Shown here piece by piece: positions 18,413-27,114 of a stretch of 64,000 nt of DNA. The notes under the pieces were generated by a model. It was not told the DNA's origin and did no database searches. It worked only from the letters and a program-made list of their open reading frames with translations. Positions within the stretch are counted from its first letter, which is position 1. The number at the start of each line of letters is the position of its first letter. Origin of the DNA: Amphritea atlantica (GTDB taxonomy: Bacteria > Pseudomonadota > Gammaproteobacteria > Pseudomonadales > Balneatricaceae); contig NZ_FOGB01000017.1 of the NCBI RefSeq assembly GCF_900111095.1, forward strand, positions 36,045-100,044, given 5' to 3'. The position numbers and the translations under genes are program-made.

Positions 18413-19075
18413 TTAAACCTGCTTTTTGAATTTGTCAGAAGTTTGTTCAGAATTAAACCGAATCATCTGTTTAATTGACATCGCGCAAAGGGGCAGAGCT
18501 GCTGCCAGAAGTAGTGGATACAGATAGCTGCTATCTGCCAGCGGATTGACGACCAGATTGCCCGGGCCGGTCAGCATCAGGGCGACCGCCATATTGATTG
18601 CAGCCAGCAGGGTAATACTGCGCAGTTGCTTCTCGCCGGTCATGAAGGCTGAGGCGAGCATGGCCGCGCTGACGGCAACCGCAACCATCTGTGTATAGAT
18701 CTCGCCATGCTCCATCCGCCGTAACAGTTCAAACAGAGCGAACAGGCCGATCAGCCAGCGTCCCCAGGCGGGGCGACTCCAGTGATTGTTGCGGGCGCTG
18801 ACCAGCATAGCGCTGGCCAGCAGCGGGATGGCGGCATAGTAGGCCAGATTGCTTAGCAGGCGCTGGAAGGTTTGCAGGTCCATGCCGCTGCTGGCAACCA
18901 GCTGCGTGGTCAGCAGGTCAGCAAGGGCGGCAACGCCGATAAATGCCAGACTCAGGGATGCGGCTTGGAGTGTGGCTTTAGGCTGATCATCAACAAGGGG
19001 CTGCGCGGCGCGTTTAAGGAGCAGAGCCGAGGCCATTGAGCTGATGATCAGCGCAACCAGTGTCAGGGTGAGCAA
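18413..19075 (-). CDS. Integral membrane protein, unknown
   Basis: A 220-residue protein with about six hydrophobic helices, ending in a polar basic tail (NSEQTSDKFKKQV). I recognise no family motif. It lies immediately downstream of hemL (6 bases) on the same strand, so it is probably co-transcribed. The 3' 64 bases before the tail are duplicated at 17692-17755, and the last dozen residues differ from those of the duplicate (NQQQA). The present tail may therefore have been replaced. Confidence 0.65.
   Translation of the reverse strand: MLTLTLVALIISSMASALLLKRAAQPLVDDQPKATLQAASLSLAFIGVAALADLLTTQLVASSGMDLQTFQRLLSNLAYYAAIPLLASAMLVSARNNHWSRPAWGRWLIGLFALFELLRRMEHGEIYTQMVAVAVSAAMLASAFMTGEKQLRSITLLAAINMAVALMLTGPGNLVVNPLADSSYLYPLLLAAALPLCAMSIKQMIRFNSEQTSDKFKKQV
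18452..18515. repeat. 64-bp direct repeat, copy 2 (inside membrane-protein gene)
   Basis: Partner of 17692-17755, lying within the 3' end of the 220-residue membrane protein gene. The differences are mostly at codon third positions. Confidence 0.85.
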
Positions 19076-19081
19076 TACAGA

Positions 19082-20371
19082 TTACTCCGCAGCCAGTCTG
19101 GCAAATACCCGGCCAGCCGCTTCGATGGTGGCGTTGATATCCGCTTCGGTGTGAGCCTGAGACATAAAGCCTGCTTCAAACGCAGACGGTGCCAGATAGA
19201 TACCCTCGTCCAGCATGCCATGGAAGAAACGGCCAAACTTATCGGCATCGCACTTCATCACTTCAGCGAAGCAGGTGACCTGTTCCTGATCGGTGAAGAA
19301 CAGACCGAACATACCGCCGACCTGGGTGGTGGTGAATGGCACGCCGTGACGCAGTGCCATCGCTTCGAAGCCCTGCGTCAGCAGTTCGGTTTTAGCGCTG
19401 AGTTTCTCGTGAAACCCCTCCTCTTGAAGGGCGGTCAGCATCGCCAGACCAGCCGCCATCGCCAGTGGGTTGCCGGACAGTGTGCCAGCCTGATAAACCG
19501 GTCCCAGAGGTGAGATGTGTTCCATAATCTCTCGTTTGCCTCCGAAGGCTCCGACCGGCAGGCCACCGCCGATAACCTTGCCCATGGTGGTCAGATCGGG
19601 AATGACACCGTAATAACCCTGTGCGCCTGTCAGGGAAACCCTGAAGCCGGTCATCACTTCATCCAGAATCAGCACGGTGCCGTACTGGTCACAGATATCA
19701 CGCAGTCCTTCCAGGAAGCCTGGAACCGGTGGAATGCAGTTCATATTGCCGGCAACCGGCTCAACAATAATACAGGCGATCTCGTTGCCCGCTTCGGCAA
19801 ATGCTTCACGGACATTGTCGAGATCGTTGTAGGTGAGGGTGATGGTGTGTTCAGCCAGACTGGCGGGGACGCCGGGAGAGCTTGGTTCGCCCAGGGTCAG
19901 CATACCGGAACCGGCTTTCACCAGCAGCGAGTCGGAGTGGCCGTGGTAGCAGCCTTCAAATTTTACGATCTTGTCTCGGCGGGTATAGCCACGGGCCAGG
20001 CGGATCGCGCTCATGGTGGCTTCGGTACCGGAGTTAACCATCCGTACCAGATCCATGCCCGGCATCATCTCGCAGACCTTGTCCGCCATGTCGATCTCAA
20101 TCGCTGTGGGCGCACCAAAGCCCAGTCCTGAGTCCATGACGTTGCGGACAGCATCCATAACCGCTGGGTGTGAGTGACCCAGAATCATCGGTCCCCATGA
20201 GCCAACATAGTCGATATATTTATTGTCATCCTCATCGAACAGATAGGCCGCTTCACCGCGCTTGAAGAAGATCGGTGTACCTCCGACACCTTTAAAGGCG
20301 CGAACCGGTGAATTAACGCCACCAGGAATATGGGCCTGTGCGGCCTGAAATAAAGATTCTGAACGGGACAT
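19082..20371 (-). CDS. hemL: Glutamate-1-semialdehyde 2,1-aminomutase
   Basis: HemL converts glutamate-1-semialdehyde to 5-aminolevulinate in the C5 heme pathway, using PLP/PMP. The 429 residues match the family length. Visible motifs are the N-terminal [11 protein letters not shown], the substrate-lid region [15 protein letters not shown], the metal-free PLP pocket VDYVGSWGP, the catalytic lysine in [11 protein letters not shown] and the [13 protein letters not shown] loop. It follows thiE by 33 bases, an order also found in Pseudomonas. Confidence 0.96.
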   Translation of the reverse strand: MSRSESLFQAAQAHIPGGVNSPVRAFKGVGGTPIFFKRGEAAYLFDEDDNKYIDYVGSWGPMILGHSHPAVMDAVRNVMDSGLGFGAPTAIEIDMADKVCEMMPGMDLVRMVNSGTEATMSAIRLARGYTRRDKIVKFEGCYHGHSDSLLVKAGSGMLTLGEPSSPGVPASLAEHTITLTYNDLDNVREAFAEAGNEIACIIVEPVAGNMNCIPPVPGFLEGLRDICDQYGTVLILDEVMTGFRVSLTGAQGYYGVIPDLTTMGKVIGGGLPVGAFGGKREIMEHISPLGPVYQAGTLSGNPLAMAAGLAMLTALQEEGFHEKLSAKTELLTQGFEAMALRHGVPFTTTQVGGMFGLFFTDQEQVTCFAEVMKCDADKFGRFFHGMLDEGIYLAPSAFEAGFMSQAHTEADINATIEAAGRVFARLAAE

Positions 20372-20404
20372 GATGAACTCTCTTAAATTCGTGTCGTGAG
20401 CGGA

Positions 20405-21034
20405 TCAGTTAAACAGACTGTCAAACTGTCCGGCCCGGGCGCAAATATCATCGCAGGCAAACAGACTGTGGATCACTGCGATCATATCCGCCCCGGCTGA
20501 AATTACCTGCCCTGCATTATCCATATTAATGCCGCCAATCGCTACCACCGGAACGGGTAGTGTTGATCCAGCTTCAGCTAACAGAGAAATGGGGGCAGGC
20601 GTGGCATCGGGTTTGGTACTGGAGGGGAAAAAGGCGCCAAAGGCAACATAATCAGCGCTTTGCTGACAGGCGGTCTGTGCCAGTGTCAATGAACTGTGGC
20701 AGGTGTTGCCGATAATAGCTTCCCTGCCCAGATATTCACGGGCCTGGCTGATGTTCCCGTCACTCTGGCCCAGATGAACACCATGGGCACCACAGGCCCT
20801 GGCTAACTCAGTATCATCGTTGATCAGCAGAGGGCGATGAAACTGATTACACAGATCCACCAGTGCCAGTGCCTGTTGCAGACGTTTTGCCTGATCGGTT
20901 GATTTGTCCCGGTACTGAATGATGCGGGCACCACCCCGCAGAGCCTGCTCTACCTGGAATAGCAGGCTGTCGGTATCCGGCATAAGAGTACTATCGGTAA
21001 TGGCGTACAGGCCATGTAATGGGGGTTTTGTCAT
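20405..21034 (-). CDS. thiE: Thiamine-phosphate synthase
   Basis: ThiE joins HMP-pyrophosphate and thiazole phosphate to make thiamine phosphate. It is a TIM-barrel enzyme of 209 residues. The pyrophosphate/Mg-binding segments are IQYRDKS, NDDTELA, GVHLGQSDG and VAIGGIN. It lies between the ClC channel gene (25 bases upstream) and hemL. No other thiamine genes are nearby. Confidence 0.94.
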   Translation of the reverse strand: MTKPPLHGLYAITDSTLMPDTDSLLFQVEQALRGGARIIQYRDKSTDQAKRLQQALALVDLCNQFHRPLLINDDTELARACGAHGVHLGQSDGNISQAREYLGREAIIGNTCHSSLTLAQTACQQSADYVAFGAFFPSSTKPDATPAPISLLAEAGSTLPVPVVAIGGINMDNAGQVISAGADMIAVIHSLFACDDICARAGQFDSLFN

Positions 21035-21059
21035 CGGTGGATCGCTGCTGTGTTGTGGG

Positions 21060-22802
21060 TTAATCGATTTTCTGGGTGTAGAACTGTTCCACCTGTTCCC
21101 GGGTCAGGGTGCCGGTAATCTCCTTGCTGTAGTTCTGTATCCAGAGGGCATCCAGACGTTCACTGTTCATCCGGTCCAGAGCCTCTTTCAGGGTTGCGTT
21201 GATGCCCAGAGAGACAATATCTTTGCGGATGGCGGGCACTTCCATAAGATCCAGTTCCAGCTGTGGGTCAAAGCCGTTCAGTTCGCTTTCCCGGTCGATA
21301 AAATACTGTAAATCGGCCGGTAACATCATATAGCGGGGAACCCCCGGACGATCCTCCAGCACCAGCCATTCAGGCCGTTGCTCCAGTGCTTTTATGGCGG
21401 ATTCACAACCGATAGTCCGATCGCAACAGACAAAGCTGGTATTCATCACACTGGCTACTCCCAGGCGGGACAGCACCTGAGTCAGCGGTTCCTGACGGTA
21501 ATCCAGCCCCTGTGCTTTGAGAGAACTGAGGAAGATCGATGGTTGATTAAAAAAGAACCGTACAGTGGTGCTGGCGACCACAATGGCCAGCATCCCGGGG
21601 AAAATAATATTTGGATTACCGGTCAGTTCCAACAGTGCGATCAGGGCCGCCAGTGGTGCATTCAGTACGGCTCCCATCATCGCCCCCATCCCCAGCATGG
21701 CGTAGAAGCCAACACCGGAATGACTCTCGCCACTATAGTAACCGATCAGCATGGCAAAGGTGGCGCCGGTGATTGCGCCGATATAAAGCGTTGGACCGAT
21801 CAGCCCGCCGGGGATGCCCAGGCCGAGAACGATGGGTGTCAGCAACCATTTAGCGATGAGTAATCCTGCCAGTAGTGCCAGGCTGGAATGGCCCTGTAAA
21901 ACTTCTGAAATGGTGTCATAACCGAGCCCCATGACCTGTGGATACCAGATCGCAACCAGACCCGTTAGCGCGCCTGAAATCAGAAGTTTGATCCCCAGAG
22001 GCCAGCTAACTGACTTCTGCGTTTGTACCATAATGCGGATAAATCCCCCGGCGAGCAGCGCACAGATAATGCCCAGTAAAATTACAAAAGGGATTTCGGC
22101 GACCGACTGAATCTGCAATGCCGGGATAGTGAACGCTGACTCCACACCATAGGTCACCCGGATCAGCAGAGCCGCGGTGACAGAGGCAACCAGCACCGGG
22201 GTAAAACCGATCACGGTATACTCCATCAGAATCACTTCCATGGAGAAGATCACCCCGGCCAGCGGTGTATTAAAAGCGGCGGATATCGCGGCGGCCACCC
22301 CGCATCCGACTAATAATCGCAGCGTGTTATTGGGCAGTTTAAGCACCTGACCGATAAGACTGCCGCAGGCCGCACCCAGATGGATGGCCGGCCCCTCCCG
22401 ACCAACGGAGTGGCCGGTTAGCAGTGCAATAGCAGCGCCGAAAAACTGCACCAGCATATTTTTCGCAGGCAGCTGTCCCTGATGGTAACTGAGTCGTTCG
22501 AGTACATGGACAACACCGATTTTGCGGCTGGAGGGGAGTAATTTCCATAGCAGCATTAAGATTGCGATGCTGCCACCAAGCGGCAGGATAATGCGCACCC
22601 AGGTGGGTAAGCCCTCAAAGTTTTCACTGTTATGATCCGGTAGCCAGAACTCCAGAGGGATATCTATCACCAGTCGGAAGGCGAGAATGAACAGACCTGC
22701 AACCAGGCCTGACACAATTCCCAGCAGTACCAGTTGCGGTAAAGCTTCAGCATGGGCCAGCCGGTTGCGAAAGTGAGCGAATGAGAGGGAGTCTTTGAAC
22801 AT
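21060..22802 (-). CDS. ClC-family chloride channel/antiporter with CBS domains
   Basis: A 580-residue membrane protein. The ClC core spans residues 1-420 with the gating motif GREGPAIHLG, whose Glu marks H+/Cl- antiporters. The core is followed by FNTPLAGVIFSMEV and GLGIPGGLIGPTLYIG. A C-terminal pair of CBS-like segments (about 445-580) probably senses nucleotides or ions. The helix that usually holds GSGIP reads SSRKIGV, so the selectivity region is atypical. Co-oriented with thiE and hemL; transport of anions other than chloride is possible. Confidence 0.88.
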   Translation of the reverse strand: MFKDSLSFAHFRNRLAHAEALPQLVLLGIVSGLVAGLFILAFRLVIDIPLEFWLPDHNSENFEGLPTWVRIILPLGGSIAILMLLWKLLPSSRKIGVVHVLERLSYHQGQLPAKNMLVQFFGAAIALLTGHSVGREGPAIHLGAACGSLIGQVLKLPNNTLRLLVGCGVAAAISAAFNTPLAGVIFSMEVILMEYTVIGFTPVLVASVTAALLIRVTYGVESAFTIPALQIQSVAEIPFVILLGIICALLAGGFIRIMVQTQKSVSWPLGIKLLISGALTGLVAIWYPQVMGLGYDTISEVLQGHSSLALLAGLLIAKWLLTPIVLGLGIPGGLIGPTLYIGAITGATFAMLIGYYSGESHSGVGFYAMLGMGAMMGAVLNAPLAALIALLELTGNPNIIFPGMLAIVVASTTVRFFFNQPSIFLSSLKAQGLDYRQEPLTQVLSRLGVASVMNTSFVCCDRTIGCESAIKALEQRPEWLVLEDRPGVPRYMMLPADLQYFIDRESELNGFDPQLELDLMEVPAIRKDIVSLGINATLKEALDRMNSERLDALWIQNYSKEITGTLTREQVEQFYTQKID

Positions 22803-22958
22803 CCGGAACGAGTCAGCCTGTATTTAAAACCGCTTTAAAGAACGACGTGGCGGGGCTTTTCGTGGTGTATTTTACTGATACCCAATAGTAATGCCCCTCA
22901 AGGGTTTGTATCATACGCAGACAGAATAGAAAACCGTAGAACGATTTGTGAGGTCAAA

Positions 22959-23990
22959 GTGATCAAAGTAGGTATCGTAGGTGGCACCGGATATACCGGC
23001 GTAGAGCTGCTCAGGCTGTTGGCGAACCATTCCCAGGTGTCGGTCGAGGTCATTACCTCCCGCTCTGAGGAAGGGATGCGAATCGACGATATGTACCCCA
23101 ACCTGCGTGGTCACTATGATCTGCAGTTTACGGTTCCGGATGTGGAGACCCTGGCGCAGTGTGATGCAGTGTTCTTTGCAACCCCGCACGGGGTGGCGAT
23201 GAAAATGGCTCCTGAACTGGTCGAACGGGGCGTTCGGGTGATCGATCTGGGGGCGGATTTCCGCATTAAAGATCTGGAACTCTGGTCTAAATGGTATGGC
23301 ATGGAGCACACCAGCGCAGAGCTGGCGGCGAAAGCGGTGTATGGTTTGCCTGAGGTGAATCGTGAAGCGATTAAGACCGCGCAGATGATCGCCTGCCCGG
23401 GATGCTACCCAACAGCGACTCAGCTGGGTTTTCTGCCACTGGTTGAAAATGGTCTGATCGATCATCGTCGTCTGATTGCCGATGTGAAATCTGGTGTCAG
23501 TGGTGCCGGTCGTGGCGCCAGTGTCGGTTCGCTTCTGTGTGAAAGCAGTGAAAGCATGAAGGCTTATGCAGTTGCCGGCCATCGTCACCTGCCAGAGGTG
23601 AAACAGGGATTAAGTGAAGCTGCAGGCCGCCCCGTTGGTCTGACGTTTGTACCCCACCTGACACCGATGATCCGGGGTATTCATGCAACCCTTTATGGCA
23701 TTCTGAAAGATCCGGTTGATGGTTTGCAGGAGCTGTTTGAACAACGATATGCGAATGAGCCGTTTGTGGACGTGATGCCTGCGGGCAGTCTGCCTGAAAC
23801 CCGCAGCGTCAAAGGTGCCAACATGTGCCGGATCAGTGTTTTCCGGCCACAGAACGACGATACCGTGGTGGTACTGTCGGTGATTGATAACCTGGTCAAA
23901 GGGGCAGCAGGACAGGCAATTCAGAATCTCAACATTATGTTTGGCTTTGAAGAAACAGAGGGCCTGCGTCACGCTGGGATGATGCCATAA
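22959..23990 (+). CDS. argC: N-acetyl-gamma-glutamyl-phosphate reductase
   Basis: ArgC reduces N-acetylglutamyl phosphate with NADPH in arginine synthesis. It has 343 residues and a GTG start with AGGTCA-type spacing. The nucleotide-binding motif [17 protein letters not shown] and the catalytic cysteine in ACPGCYPT are present, as are the C-terminal HLTPMIRGI and [10 protein letters not shown]. This is the type 1 long form. The divergent ClC gene lies 156 bases away, leaving room for promoters. erpA follows 86 bases downstream. Confidence 0.96.
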   Translation: MIKVGIVGGTGYTGVELLRLLANHSQVSVEVITSRSEEGMRIDDMYPNLRGHYDLQFTVPDVETLAQCDAVFFATPHGVAMKMAPELVERGVRVIDLGADFRIKDLELWSKWYGMEHTSAELAAKAVYGLPEVNREAIKTAQMIACPGCYPTATQLGFLPLVENGLIDHRRLIADVKSGVSGAGRGASVGSLLCESSESMKAYAVAGHRHLPEVKQGLSEAAGRPVGLTFVPHLTPMIRGIHATLYGILKDPVDGLQELFEQRYANEPFVDVMPAGSLPETRSVKGANMCRISVFRPQNDDTVVVLSVIDNLVKGAAGQAIQNLNIMFGFEETEGLRHAGMMP

Positions 23991-24076
23991 ACAGGAATTA
24001 TCTATACTTGACTAATTTACTTGGTTAATAAGATAATAGCGCCTGAACAGGCAAAATCGATTTAAGTGGAGCAGAT

Positions 24077-24427
24077 ATGACAGAGATGACTGACCAGCAG
24101 CCGGAGATGGTTTTTTCCGATTCCGCAGCGGCAAAGGTAAGAAGTCTGATCGAAGAGGAACAGAACGATAACCTTAAACTGAGGGTATTTATTACCGGTG
24201 GTGGGTGTGCTGGGTTCTCTTATGGCTTCACATTTGATGAGGCGATAGCCGACGATGACACCGCAATAGAAAATCATGGCGTCACCATGGTGGTAGACCC
24301 GATGAGCTATCAGTATCTGGTGGGATCAGTGGTGGATTACAAGGAGGGGCTGCAAGGCTCCCAGTTTGTGATTAATAACCCAAATGCCACCACTACCTGT
24401 GGCTGTGGCTCCTCTTTCTCCATCTGA
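24077..24427 (+). CDS. erpA: Iron-sulfur cluster insertion protein ErpA
   Basis: A-type Fe-S carrier of 116 residues that delivers clusters to target enzymes. The three conserved cysteines are in GGGCAGF and TTCGCGSSF. The length and the N-terminal [13 protein letters not shown] favour ErpA over IscA. In Pseudomonas the next backbone gene would be anmK; here an accessory block of about 8.4 kb intervenes. Confidence 0.95.
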   Translation: MTEMTDQQPEMVFSDSAAAKVRSLIEEEQNDNLKLRVFITGGGCAGFSYGFTFDEAIADDDTAIENHGVTMVVDPMSYQYLVGSVVDYKEGLQGSQFVINNPNATTTCGCGSSFSI

Positions 24428-24449
24428 TTGCACATCTGTTACCACAGTT

Positions 24450-24475
24450 AAAAAGCCAGCATCTGCTGGCTTTTT
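24450..24475 (+). terminator. Rho-independent terminator of erpA
   Basis: Stem AAAAGCCAGCA / TGCTGGCTTTT with a TC loop, flanked by an A-run and a T-run, so it can serve both strands. It lies about 22 bases after the erpA stop and also downstream of the leftward small membrane gene. Confidence 0.9.
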
Positions 24476-24495
24476 GCTTTTTGGTCATTGGGTGA

Positions 24496-24696
24496 TTAAC
24501 CCAGCACGTGGGAAATATATATTTTTGCTGTCAGACCAAACAGTGTCAGGCCCCCTAATATTCCGAGAAAAATAGTCCGCCCTTCACGGTTAGCTCCCGC
24601 TTTCAGCGATACGTGCCAGACGCTCCAGAGCTTAAAAACAATCATTCCGATAACTGCAATAAAGACACAGATTTCGCTTGTAGACCAGATAACCAT
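24496..24696 (-). CDS. Small two-helix membrane protein under NsrR-type control
   Basis: A 66-residue protein with two hydrophobic helices (EICVFIAVIGMIVFKLW and TIFLGILGGLTLFGLTAKI). I do not recognise the family. The ATG at 24696 follows GGAGAG; a TTG at 24711 would add five residues. It is transcribed away from the hemerythrin gene, and the shared promoter holds two NsrR-type palindromes, so it probably belongs to the NO response. A role in NO or copper/heme handling at the membrane would be speculation. Confidence 0.7.
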   Translation of the reverse strand: MVIWSTSEICVFIAVIGMIVFKLWSVWHVSLKAGANREGRTIFLGILGGLTLFGLTAKIYISHVLG

Positions 24697-24712
24697 TGTC
24701 TGACTCTCCAAT

Positions 24713-24735
24713 AATATTCATTTGACATGAATATT
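24713..24735. promoter_or_regulatory. NsrR-type operator 1
   Basis: A 23-bp palindrome with 11-1-11 architecture: AATATTCATTT-G-ACATGAATATT, 10 of 11 symmetric pairs. The known enterobacterial NsrR site is built the same way (AAGATGCATTT and its complement). It lies 17 bases upstream of the leftward small membrane gene. Confidence 0.75.
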
Positions 24736-24745
24736 ATATCTGAAT

Positions 24746-24768
24746 AACATTCATTTCAAATGAATATT
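24746..24768. promoter_or_regulatory. NsrR-type operator 2
   Basis: AACATTCATTT-C-AAATGAATATT, again 10 of 11 symmetric pairs. Its centre is 33 bp (about three helical turns) from operator 1, and it ends 25 bases before the hemerythrin ATG. Confidence 0.75.
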
Positions 24769-24793
24769 AAAGGGTCTGTTCAGGAGTCAGGCA

Positions 24794-25177
24794 ATGAAAA
24801 GATCAGCGCTTCTTAAATCTCTTAGCCGTGAGCATCATGGCGCATTGATTTATGCCAAACGGTTGCTGGATCTCTCGCAAAAAGACACCCGTTTAATGCA
24901 GAGCTACTGGCGGGATATTTGTGAGGCTGTGCAAGCAGAGCTCAAGACCCATTTTGCCGAGGAAGAGAAGCTGGTTGAGGGGATCAGTGAGCCGCTGTTG
25001 GCGCGCTTCAGAGATGAGCACCGGCAGCTACGAGCGTTATTCAAGAGTGAGGATGCCGACCAGTTGAAGCGATTTGCTAACCTGCTCAGAGAGCATATTC
25101 GTTTTGAAGAGCGAGAGCTATTTCCCTGTTTAGAAGCGCGTTATTACGAGGTCTTGCAACAGAATCAGATGCGCTGA
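24794..25177 (+). CDS. Hemerythrin-domain protein
   Basis: A 127-residue four-helix HHE protein with a likely di-iron site. Candidate ligands are His14-His15 (REHHG), His53 with Glu56-Glu57 (THFAEEEK), His74 (DEHRQL) and His95 with Glu99 (EHIRFEERE). Small proteins of this type are often NO-inducible and bind O2 or NO or aid iron repair. The divergent NsrR-type operators directly upstream and the hmp gene 65 bases downstream support a nitrosative-stress role. Confidence 0.85.
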   Translation: MKRSALLKSLSREHHGALIYAKRLLDLSQKDTRLMQSYWRDICEAVQAELKTHFAEEEKLVEGISEPLLARFRDEHRQLRALFKSEDADQLKRFANLLREHIRFEERELFPCLEARYYEVLQQNQMR

Positions 25178-25242
25178 AGTAGTGATGCAGCGTCTGGTAA
25201 TACATAAATCAAATTAAAGCTTTGTCAATCTAAAGGGTGGTT

Positions 25243-26448
25243 ATGCAAACAGAAACAATAGCTATTGTGAAAGCGACAGTGCCTGCTATTCAGGCGTCGG
25301 GAGAAGCGATCACACAACATTTTTATCGGCTGCTGTTCGCCGAGAATCCGGAACTTCAGCATGTGTTCAATATGGCCAGTCAGGCAAACGGTCGGCAGCA
25401 GTCAACCCTGGCCGCTGCGATTCTGGGATATGCCGCGAATATCGACAATCTTGCTGCGCTGGGTGGTGCGGTTGAGAAAATCGCCATGAAGCATTTTAGT
25501 CTGGATATAACCCCGCCACAGTATGAGACTGTCGGGCGTAATCTGCTAAAGGCGATCAGGGCGGTGTTAGGTGAAGAGGTTGCTACAGACAGTGTTTTGC
25601 AGGCCTGGGCAGAAGCGTACCAACAGTTAGCGGATATTCTGATTGGCCGCGAACAACAGCTCTATGCCCAGGCTGAAGCAGAGGGATGGTCTGGTTTTAA
25701 AGCGTTCAGTGTTACCCGTATCGTCGATGAGAGCGATGAAATCCGCTCCATTTATTTGCGTCCAGTCGATGGTAAACCGCTGCCTGTATACCTTCCTGGT
25801 CAGTTCATCAGTATGAAAGTCGTCAACCCGGACTGGGAACATGAAGAGATACGTCAGTATAGCCTGTCTGACCGTCATACCCCCGAGGGGTATCGCATCT
25901 CAGTTAAGCGGGAGCCTGCGCCTGTTGCTGGCATTCCTGAAGGGCGGGTGTCTAATTATCTGCATACACAGATCAGGGAGGGGAGTCAGCTGGCGATCCA
26001 TATGCCCGGGGGTGATCTGTTGCTGCAGCAGAATAGGCGTCCCGTGGTGCTGATTAGCGGAGGCGTGGGGATCACCCCGATGTTGAGTATGCTGAATGAA
26101 CTGATGCTCAATCAGGATGACCGAAAAATTGTCTGGCTGCATGGTACCCGTAACCAAAAGAGTCATGCATTTGCAGAACATATTCATTGTCTGAAAAGGG
26201 ACTACCCTGATCTGACCGCAGCCACCTTTTATGATGCCCCGGCTGGTGTCCGGCAAGGGGTTGATTATGACCACCAGGGTTATATCACAGCGGACTGGCT
26301 GGCGCATTATTGCCCGGAGGATGCAGAATACTATTTTTGCGGCCCCGTCCCCTTTATGAAAGCGATCTATCGGCAGTTGAAAGCGCGAGGTGTCGAGGAT
26401 GAAAGACTTCACTATGAAGTCTTTGGACCGGGGGAAAGCCTGGCTTAA
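25243..26448 (+). CDS. hmp: Flavohemoglobin, NO dioxygenase
   Basis: Hmp oxidises NO to nitrate using O2 and NAD(P)H. It has 401 residues in the standard layout. The globin domain is 1-140, with the proximal His in KHFSLDI and distal-pocket Tyr in FYRLLF. The FAD-binding domain is about 150-260 (IRQYSLSD), and the NAD domain about 265-401 contains VLISGGVGITPMLSML and YFCGPVPFM. AAAGGG lies 8 bases before the ATG at 25243. It probably shares a transcript with the hemerythrin gene; no separate operator is visible before it. Confidence 0.95.
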   Translation: MQTETIAIVKATVPAIQASGEAITQHFYRLLFAENPELQHVFNMASQANGRQQSTLAAAILGYAANIDNLAALGGAVEKIAMKHFSLDITPPQYETVGRNLLKAIRAVLGEEVATDSVLQAWAEAYQQLADILIGREQQLYAQAEAEGWSGFKAFSVTRIVDESDEIRSIYLRPVDGKPLPVYLPGQFISMKVVNPDWEHEEIRQYSLSDRHTPEGYRISVKREPAPVAGIPEGRVSNYLHTQIREGSQLAIHMPGGDLLLQQNRRPVVLISGGVGITPMLSMLNELMLNQDDRKIVWLHGTRNQKSHAFAEHIHCLKRDYPDLTAATFYDAPAGVRQGVDYDHQGYITADWLAHYCPEDAEYYFCGPVPFMKAIYRQLKARGVEDERLHYEVFGPGESLA

Positions 26449-26452
26449 ACAG

Positions 26453-26640
26453 ATGAAACTGATTCTTAAGAGTGCAATGGTTGCCGGAGTGATGTCGCTG
26501 TTCTTCTGTTTCAGTACTGATCAGTTGGGCGTGTGGAGTAAACTTTATCCACAAGCGGCGGCACTCGCGGCATGCTGCAATTTGTTGTTACGGCGATTAT
26601 GATTGCTTCCGCTATGGCGAGGGAATTAAACGGGGTATAG
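26453..26640 (+). pseudogene. Possible frameshifted small membrane protein gene
   Basis: Five bases after hmp an ATG opens a 49-residue frame (MKLILKSAMVAGVMSLFF...) ending at 26602. From 26572 a second frame continues as MLQFVVTAIMIASAMARELN and ends at 26640, just before the terminator. Each half holds one hydrophobic segment, so an intact protein of about 60-74 residues with two helices may have been split by an indel near 26560-26600. No ribosome site is obvious. It could also be meaningless spacer. Confidence 0.4.
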
Positions 26641-26657
26641 TTGTCTATGCCCCGTTT
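26629..26657 (+). terminator. Terminator after hmp
   Basis: Stem ACGGGGTATAG / CTATGCCCCGT with loop TTGT and one wobble pair, followed by a T-run. It separates the hemerythrin-hmp transcript from nsrR. Confidence 0.85.
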
Positions 26658-26685
26658 TTTATTGTTTCTGACTTGAGGAGTGGCT

Positions 26686-27114
26686 ATGAGACTAAGCGCT
26701 TTTACCGATTTTGGCCTGCGAACATTGATGTATCTGGCTACTCTGGAAGAAGCGCGGTTGAGTAGCGTGGCAGAAGTGTCCGCCGTCTATCAGGTGTCTC
26801 AGAGTCATATGGTGAAAGTAATTGGGCAACTGGCTAAACTGGGGTATGTGCAGACGATTCGCGGTAAGAATGGCGGCATCCGGCTGGCGCAGTCTCCTGA
26901 ATCGATCAATATTGGCGATGTCATCGAACAGTTGGAAAACCATCTGGATGGTGTTGATTGTCTGTCAACGTCCTGTCAACTGCTGCCTTGCTGTGAATTA
27001 AAAAAAGCACTGATGGAGGGGATGCGGGCGTTTATCAATACCATGCGTCAGTACACGCTGGCCGATCTGATGGTGAATAAGCGGCAACTGATCCCGTTGC
27101 TGGCCGCAGGCTGA
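26686..27114 (+). CDS. nsrR: Nitric-oxide-sensing Rrf2 repressor NsrR
   Basis: An Rrf2-family repressor of 142 residues with an Fe-S cluster that reacts with NO. The winged helix (residues 1-60) begins MRLSAFTDFGLRTLMYLA, followed by VRGKNGGIRL-type wing residues (IRGKNGGIRLAQ). The three cluster cysteines appear in CLSTSCQLLPCCELK (about 88-102). Sequence and spacing fit NsrR rather than IscR. GAGGAG lies upstream of the ATG. Its likely targets are the twin palindromes at 24713-24768; I see none directly before nsrR. Confidence 0.92.
   Translation: MRLSAFTDFGLRTLMYLATLEEARLSSVAEVSAVYQVSQSHMVKVIGQLAKLGYVQTIRGKNGGIRLAQSPESINIGDVIEQLENHLDGVDCLSTSCQLLPCCELKKALMEGMRAFINTMRQYTLADLMVNKRQLIPLLAAG

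Noticed and set aside
19517..20131. A 204-codon frame opposite hemL
   Set aside because: Antisense shadow of a well-conserved gene; composition is His/Gln/Gly-rich as expected from reverse reading.
22911..23588. A 225-codon frame opposite argC
   Set aside because: Antisense to a complete argC with active-site cysteine; no independent support.
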